Assembly: GCA_963812075.1 (NCBI GenBank)
Contig: CAWETN010000010.1
Span: 744,001 to 808,000, forward strand
Source: JAMXLO01 sp963812075
Lineage (GTDB): Bacteria > Pseudomonadota > Alphaproteobacteria > Acetobacterales > Acetobacteraceae
DNA: 64,000 nucleotides
Direction of reading: 5' to 3'
Shown here piece after piece: positions 59,539 to 64,000 of this stretch. The notes beneath the pieces were generated by a model, which did no database searches, was not told where the DNA came from, and saw only the letters and a program-made list of their open reading frames with translations. Both the position numbers and the translations under genes were made by a program. The stretch's first letter is position 1. Each line of letters starts with the position of its first letter.

Positions 59539-60693
59539 ATGGCGTTGATCCGCAGCAACCGGCGCCGTGATCTGCGCGTGGATTTCTTCCGCGGCCTGGC
59601 GCTCTGGTGGATCTACACCGACCACATCCCGGGTGACGTCCTGGGCAACTACAGCCTGCGCAATTTCGCGATGTGCGACGCCACCGAGGTGTTCGTCCTG
59701 CTGGCCGGCTTCGGCGCCGGCATCGCCTACGGAACGGAGATGGACCGCCAGGGCTATCTGTACGCCGCTGCCGACACATTGCGGCGCGCGTGGACGCTCT
59801 ATATCGCGCACATCTTCCTGTTCGTGGTCTACACCGCGCAGGTCGCCTATTCCGCCACCGCGCTCGACCGCACCTTCTATCTCGAGGAGACCCGCCTCGA
59901 CGTGCTGGCCGACGCGCCGTACCGCGCCCTGCTCGAGGCGCTGCTGCTGCGTTTCCAGCCGAACCTGCTGAATATTCTGCCGCTGTACGTGGCGTTGCTG
60001 CTGATCTTCGCGGTTGCGCTGCCGCTGCTGCGCAAGCCGGCCGTGCTGTTCGCCGTGTCGCTGGCCGGCTACGCCGCGGTCCGCATCACCGGCGTCAACG
60101 TCTCTGCCTGGACCGGCGAAGGCTGGTTCTTCAACCCGTTCGCCTGGCAGTTCCTGTTCATGATCGGCGCCATCATGGCCTATGCGCCGCCGGCGATGCC
60201 GCGCCTGCGCTGGCCGATCGACGCGGCGGCGGTTCTGGTGCTGGCGGCGGGGGTGGTCGTCATCTGGGTGATCGACGCGCATCCGCGCATCCTCGCCTCG
60301 ATGCCGGCGGCGGTGATCCGCTTCGTCATCACCGAGGACAAGACCGGGCTGCACCCGTTCCGCCTGCTCTCCATCCTATCGCTGGCCTGGCTCACGATGC
60401 ATGCGGTGCCGCGCGATGCTGCGTGGCTGCGGTCGCGTGGCGCGGCGCCCCTGGTGCTGCTCGGGCAGAATTCGCTGCCGGTGTTCTGCTCGGGAATCTT
60501 CTTCGGCTTTCTTGCGCGGCTGGGCCTGGAAGCGGACGAGGGTGCGGCGATGCAGCTGGCGGTGAACCTGTTCGGTGCACTGGCAATGCTGGCGGTGGGC
60601 GGGTTGGCCGCATGGTACCGCGAGAAGGGCCGGGCGCCGGCGCCACGGCAGCCGGTTGCCTTGCCGGCCGCCGCGCGGACTGATACCGGATAG
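59539..60693 (+). CDS. opgC: OpgC-family membrane acyltransferase
   Basis: OpgC proteins modify periplasmic glucans or related polysaccharides (succinylation or similar). The 384-residue protein has ten or so helices, with the family opening RDLRVDFFRGLALWWIYTDH, the FAMCDATEVFVLLAGFGAGI block and FRLLSILSLAWLTMHAVPRD. GGAGGG precedes the ATG at 59539, favouring it over ATG 59518. The following SGNH hydrolase gene starts six bases after, suggesting a shared operon for O-acyl group transfer. Confidence 0.88.
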   Translation: MALIRSNRRRDLRVDFFRGLALWWIYTDHIPGDVLGNYSLRNFAMCDATEVFVLLAGFGAGIAYGTEMDRQGYLYAAADTLRRAWTLYIAHIFLFVVYTAQVAYSATALDRTFYLEETRLDVLADAPYRALLEALLLRFQPNLLNILPLYVALLLIFAVALPLLRKPAVLFAVSLAGYAAVRITGVNVSAWTGEGWFFNPFAWQFLFMIGAIMAYAPPAMPRLRWPIDAAAVLVLAAGVVVIWVIDAHPRILASMPAAVIRFVITEDKTGLHPFRLLSILSLAWLTMHAVPRDAAWLRSRGAAPLVLLGQNSLPVFCSGIFFGFLARLGLEADEGAAMQLAVNLFGALAMLAVGGLAAWYREKGRAPAPRQPVALPAAARTDTG

Positions 60694-60699
60694 CGTCGT

Positions 60700-61470
60700 A
60701 TGCGCCGTCTGGTCTCTGCGATCCCTCTCTGTGTTCTGCTCGCCCTCGCGCAACCCTCGCTCGCCGGTACGGAGGGCGACGGGAGCTGCGGCGCCCCCGA
60801 GGAGTTCGTCAGGACGGACACGCCACTCGGTCAACTGGCCTCGGCCGTTGCGGATGGCGGCCCGGTCGACATCCTGGCCGTCGGGTCGGCGACGACCGTA
60901 GGCTCGGTGACCACGAACGGCCCGAGCGCCGCGCAGGGCGGTGCGTTTCCCTGGCGCATGGTGCACGCGCTGCACGCGGCGATGCCGTCGGTGGACTTCC
61001 GCCTGACGGTACGAGGCGGCCGCGGCATGACCGCCGAGGACATGCTGCCGCTGCTCGAGGCGGCGCTGAAGCAGCAGCGCTTTCCGCTGGTGCTGTGGCA
61101 GACCGGAACGGTCGAGGCGGTTCGCGGGCTGCAGCCCAGCGGCATGCTGGATGTGCTGCACGCAGGCGCCGAGCAGGTGCGCGCCGCCGGCGGCGACCTG
61201 GTGCTGATCGATCCGCAGTTCAGCCGCTTCCTGCGTGCCAACACCGATCTCGATCCGTACGAGAACGTCATGCAGCAGGTGGCGACCATGCCCGGTGTCG
61301 TGCTGTTCCGCCGGTTCGATCTCATGCGCAGCTGGGCCAACGACGGGCGCATCGACCTCGAGCGCACGCCCAAGGCCGATCGCGACAAGGCGCTGGAGGA
61401 GTTGAACGCTTGCCTCGGCAAGGCACTGGCGCGCTTCGTGCTGAGCGGGGCCGACGTCGGCCGGAAGTGA
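60700..61470 (+). CDS. secreted SGNH/GDSL-type hydrolase-like protein
   Basis: A 256-residue protein with a signal peptide (LVSAIPLCVLLALAQPSLAG), then VDILAVGSATTVGSVTTNGP (block I with Ser), TVRGGRGMTAEDMLPLLEAA (block II Gly), FPLVLWQTGTVEAVRGL (block III with Thr in place of the usual Asn) and ADRDKALEELNACLGKA. This is the SGNH fold with modified blocks. As neighbour of opgC it may add or remove acyl groups on a periplasmic glycan; that is inference. Confidence 0.78.
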   Translation: MRRLVSAIPLCVLLALAQPSLAGTEGDGSCGAPEEFVRTDTPLGQLASAVADGGPVDILAVGSATTVGSVTTNGPSAAQGGAFPWRMVHALHAAMPSVDFRLTVRGGRGMTAEDMLPLLEAALKQQRFPLVLWQTGTVEAVRGLQPSGMLDVLHAGAEQVRAAGGDLVLIDPQFSRFLRANTDLDPYENVMQQVATMPGVVLFRRFDLMRSWANDGRIDLERTPKADRDKALEELNACLGKALARFVLSGADVGRK

Positions 61471-61572
61471 CCTTGCCCGCATCGCCTTGACCACAGGGCC
61501 GACCGAGTTCGCTGCCGATCTTCCCGTGACATGACCAGGCTGCGGTATTAGCCTGGACGAAAGGGGGAAGCC

Positions 61573-62271
61573 ATGATCCGTGCGCGATTGGGAGCGGTGA
61601 TCGCTTGCAGCCTGTTGCTGATCTCGTCGGTCTGCCTGGGTCAGGGCTCGGCCACCGTATGGGAGCTGCGCGGTCTCGCGGGAGCTGCCGAACTCATCGG
61701 ATCGAGCGCCGTCGTGCGGGGCGCGGTCGAGCGTCTTCTCACTCCAGCGCGCGCGAGTGCCCTGCTCGGATTGCCTGCCAAGGAGTTCGGCCTGGAGGTC
61801 ATCAAGACCGATCAGCTTGCCAAGGCGGTTGCCTTGGATCCCGCCATCGTCCGAGCCGGGCAGACCGAGGCCTTCCTGGCCAGTGTCAACAGCATCCGTT
61901 CGATGACGGCTCAGGCACAGACAGGACTGAGCCGCAGTTCGGCCTCGACATCGAAGACGCTCGAACTGCTGAGCCTGAGCGATTCCCGCCCGCTCACCGC
62001 TGGCGTGAGTTCGACCAGCGTGGAGCAAAGGATCGCGGGCGAGTCGTCGAAGCAGACGTTGTCGTTTTCGTTGGAAGGGCTGAAGTTGGAGCCCGGGATC
62101 AAGATACCGGTCTGGAGCACGCGCGGAACATCCGGCCAACTGGTTCTGGACAACGTCAAATGGAGCCAGGTGGCAGCAGGCAGCGCGGCCGTCTGTGCGG
62201 TCACCACACCTTGTGCGGAAGGCATTTCCGAGCAGTTGAAGAGGATCATCGGGACGCAGCCGGGTAGGTAG
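61573..62271 (+). CDS. hypothetical secreted protein
   Basis: A 232-residue protein with a signal peptide (LGAVIACSLLLISSVCLGQG) and a soluble, Ala/Ser-rich body with IAGESSKQTLSFSLEGLKLE and two Cys near the C-terminus (AVCAVTTPCAEG). I recognise no family. A ribosome-binding stretch (AAAGGGGGAAGCC) precedes the ATG. It is about 100 bases from the SGNH gene and stands alone. Confidence 0.7.
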   Translation: MIRARLGAVIACSLLLISSVCLGQGSATVWELRGLAGAAELIGSSAVVRGAVERLLTPARASALLGLPAKEFGLEVIKTDQLAKAVALDPAIVRAGQTEAFLASVNSIRSMTAQAQTGLSRSSASTSKTLELLSLSDSRPLTAGVSSTSVEQRIAGESSKQTLSFSLEGLKLEPGIKIPVWSTRGTSGQLVLDNVKWSQVAAGSAAVCAVTTPCAEGISEQLKRIIGTQPGR

Positions 62272-62389
62272 TGCCGCGCCTCCGGGGCCTCGTCAGGGAA
62301 CCCAGCGGCACCGGTCCCATCTCGGTGGGATGACAGGTGCTGCCGGCCGGGGCATTGTGGGCCATCGCTAGAGGACGGGAGAGAAGCGC

Positions 62390-63304
62390 ATGGCTGGAAT
62401 GCTGGACGGCAAGGTCGCCGTCGTGACGGGCGCGGGGCGCGGCATCGGCCGTGCGACGGCGATCACGCTGGCGGCCAATGGCGCCAAGGTGGTGGTCAAC
62501 GATGTCGGCGCCGCGGTGACCGGCGAGGGCCACGACGTAGGCCCGGCCCAGCAGGTGGTGGCGGAGATCGCCCAGGCGAACGGCCAGGGTCATGCGGTGG
62601 CGAACACTGACAGCGTCGCCGAGTGGGAGAACGCGCAGAAGATCGTGCAGACCGCGATCGACAATTTCGGTCGCATCGACATGGTGGTGAATAACGCCGG
62701 CATTCTGCGCGACCGCATCTTCCACTACATGACACCCGAGGAATGGGACGCGGTGATGAAGGTGCACCTGTACGGCGCCTTCTATGTCAGCCGCGCCGCG
62801 GTGCCGCATTTCCGCAAGCAGGAGAGCGGCTGCTACGTGCATATCACCTCCACCTCGGGGCTGATCGGCAGCGTCGGACAGGTGAACTACGGCGCAGCGA
62901 AGCTGGGCATCGCCGGGCTGTCGCGCTGCATCGCGATGGACATGCAGCGCTACAACATCCGCTCCAACTGCATCGGCCCGCACGCGTTCAGCCGGATGAT
63001 CGAGACGGTGCCCGGCCAGACCGAGGAGCAGATGAAGGCACGCGCCGAGCGGACACGGCCGGACCACATCGCGCAGCTCATCGCGTTCCTGGGTACCGAT
63101 GCGGCGGCCGGTGTGTCGGGGCAGATCTTCGGCGTGCGGGGCAACGAGGTGTACCTGTACAATCAGCCGCGGCCGATCCGCATCATGGCGCGCACCGACG
63201 GCTGGTCGCCGGAGAAGCTGGCCGAGCACTGGCTGCCGGCGGTGAAGAACAGTTTTACGCCGCTGGAGCGGACGCGCGACGTGTATCCATGGGATCCGGT
63301 GTAG
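62390..63304 (+). CDS. short-chain dehydrogenase/reductase (3-oxoacyl-ACP reductase-like)
   Basis: A 304-residue SDR: TGAGRGIGRATAITLAANGA (TGxxxGIG), NNAGILRDRIFHYMTPEEWD, catalytic Ser in ITSTSGLIGSVGQ and Tyr/Lys in NYGAAKLGIAGL. The N-terminal VNDVGAAVTGEGHDVGPAQQ extension between strands 2 and 3 and the C-terminal tail resemble multifunctional-enzyme-2-like hydroxyacyl-CoA dehydrogenases. With the convergent enoyl-CoA hydratase, a role in acyl-CoA breakdown is plausible. GGGAGAGAAG precedes the start. Confidence 0.88.
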   Translation: MAGMLDGKVAVVTGAGRGIGRATAITLAANGAKVVVNDVGAAVTGEGHDVGPAQQVVAEIAQANGQGHAVANTDSVAEWENAQKIVQTAIDNFGRIDMVVNNAGILRDRIFHYMTPEEWDAVMKVHLYGAFYVSRAAVPHFRKQESGCYVHITSTSGLIGSVGQVNYGAAKLGIAGLSRCIAMDMQRYNIRSNCIGPHAFSRMIETVPGQTEEQMKARAERTRPDHIAQLIAFLGTDAAAGVSGQIFGVRGNEVYLYNQPRPIRIMARTDGWSPEKLAEHWLPAVKNSFTPLERTRDVYPWDPV

Positions 63305-63319
63305 CCCCACCCCACCTCA

Positions 63320-63344
63320 CCCTCTCCGCCCAAGGCGGAGAGGG
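63320..63344. terminator. perfect hairpin between convergent genes
   Basis: CCCTCTCCGCC and GGCGGAGAGGG form an 11-bp stem around CAA. It sits 15 bases after the SDR stop and just before the enoyl-CoA hydratase stop, in position to end transcription from both sides. Such CCTCTCC/GGAGAGG hairpins are common intergenic repeats in high-GC alphaproteobacteria. Confidence 0.7.
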
Positions 63345-63348
63345 AACT

Positions 63349-64000
63349 CTACCGCCCTACGAACCTCGGTGCCCGCTTTTCCCGAAAGGCCGCCACACCT
63401 TCCCGGTGGTCCTCGGTCTGGTCGAGCTGTGGCTGCACGAACGCCTCGTAGTCCAGGAAGTCCTCGTAGCTGGGCCCGCTCGCCATGTGGAACAGCTTCT
63501 TCGCCAGGCCGAACGCGAAGGTGGGTCCGCTGGCAAGATCGGCGGCCAGCGCATCGGCCTTCGCCATCAGTTCGCCATCCGGCACGACGTAATTCACCAG
63601 CCCTAGCGATAGCGCCTCGGCGGCTTCGACGAATCGCGCGGTGAACACCAGCTCCTTGGCGCGCGCCAGTCCTATGCGCCGCGTCAGGAGCCAGATCGCG
63701 CCGCCGTCGGGGGCAAGGCCGATGCGACGGAACACCTGTGAGAAGCGGGCGGTCTCCGAGGCGACAATGAGGTCGCAGGCCAGCGCGATCGACCAGCCGA
63801 TCCCTACCGTCGGTCCGCGCACCGCGGCGATCACCGGCTTTTCGGTCGCGTGCAGCGTGCGCAGGAACTGGTGGCTGCCGCCCTGCATCTTCTCCCTCTC
63901 GGCGCGCAGGCCGCCGCGCTGCATGCGGCCGACATCGGCGCCGGTGCAGAACGCGCGGCCCTCGCCGGTGACGATGATGCAGCGGACATTCTCGTCGAAA
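63349..64000 (-). CDS. enoyl-CoA hydratase/isomerase, 5' end beyond the window
   Basis: The visible 217 residues cover the crotonase core: VRCIIVTGEGRAFCTGADVG (first oxyanion-hole strand), TEKPVIAAVRGPTVGIGWSI with the second oxyanion motif, ALACDLIVASETARFSQVF, and RIGLARAKELVFTARFVEAA near the C-terminus. It catalyses hydration or isomerisation of enoyl-CoA esters, likely in fatty-acid or aromatic breakdown. The gene continues beyond the right edge, so start and operon partners are unseen. Confidence 0.92.
   Translation of the reverse strand, partial: FDENVRCIIVTGEGRAFCTGADVGRMQRGGLRAEREKMQGGSHQFLRTLHATEKPVIAAVRGPTVGIGWSIALACDLIVASETARFSQVFRRIGLAPDGGAIWLLTRRIGLARAKELVFTARFVEAAEALSLGLVNYVVPDGELMAKADALAADLASGPTFAFGLAKKLFHMASGPSYEDFLDYEAFVQPQLDQTEDHREGVAAFREKRAPRFVGR

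Overview
The window looks like a chromosomal segment of a high-GC alphaproteobacterium, most likely of the Rhodospirillales/Acetobacteraceae. The grounds are the compact ATGA/GTGA-coupled operons, the ftsE-ftsX-ydcF-plsC order, the flagellar order fliF-fliG-fliH-fliN-flbD-flhA-flhF-flhG, an RLP-cupin methylthio pair and an acnA/ccmA/ccmB neighbourhood. There is no rRNA, no complete tRNA and no CRISPR array.

Layout. 0-1 kb: remnants (a toprim-like fragment and a tRNA-like 3' end) and two small genes. 1-5.7 kb: a tightly coupled leftward queuosine operon (VOC protein, VUT-family transporter, queA, tgt, queF, queG). 5.8-11.5 kb: RidA, an orphan sugar ABC permease and aconitase leftward, then ccmA-ccmB rightward. 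11.9-15.9 kb: glycogen phosphorylase, a RuBisCO-like protein and a cupin. 15.9-20.6 kb: a zinc-ribbon protein divergent from ftsE-ftsX-ydcF-plsC and a DUF2125 gene. 21-31.2 kb: a cydA/cydB (CIO-type bd oxidase) operon split by about 7.4 kb of decayed mobile DNA, with the cydA-cydB junction duplicated on both sides. The inserted DNA holds TniA/TniB (Tn7/Tn5053-like) remnants, IS5 and IS630 remnants and a secreted beta-helix-type protein gene. 31.2-36.8 kb: a dipeptide-type ABC transporter (dppBCDF), DUF985 cupin, GST and glyoxalase II leftward. 36.8-38.1 kb: a methyltransferase and an NTF2-like protein. 38.1-50.6 kb: accessory catabolic and transport genes: a wrecked ugpBAE transporter, a Liv-type binding protein, a class III aminotransferase, an N,N-dimethylformamidase-like protein, an SDR, an HpcH/HpaI aldolase, an amino-acid binding protein and a GltP-type symporter. 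An intact-looking IS630 element splits a GxxExxY gene here. 50.8-59.5 kb: the flagellar basal body/export/regulatory operon. 59.5-64 kb: OpgC, an SGNH hydrolase, an unknown secreted protein, an SDR and a partial enoyl-CoA hydratase.

A striking property is the number of simple frameshifts in housekeeping genes (queG, tgt, ridA, acnA, glgP, plsC, dppF, dppD, gltP, fliG). Each has full-length homology carried across two or more frames. This looks more like residual indel errors in the sequence than mass pseudogenisation. By contrast the ugp genes, the first cydB copy and the TniAB/IS remnants carry real deletions and are genuinely degraded. Frameshifted genes are typed 'pseudogene' here, with a note on which explanation I favour.
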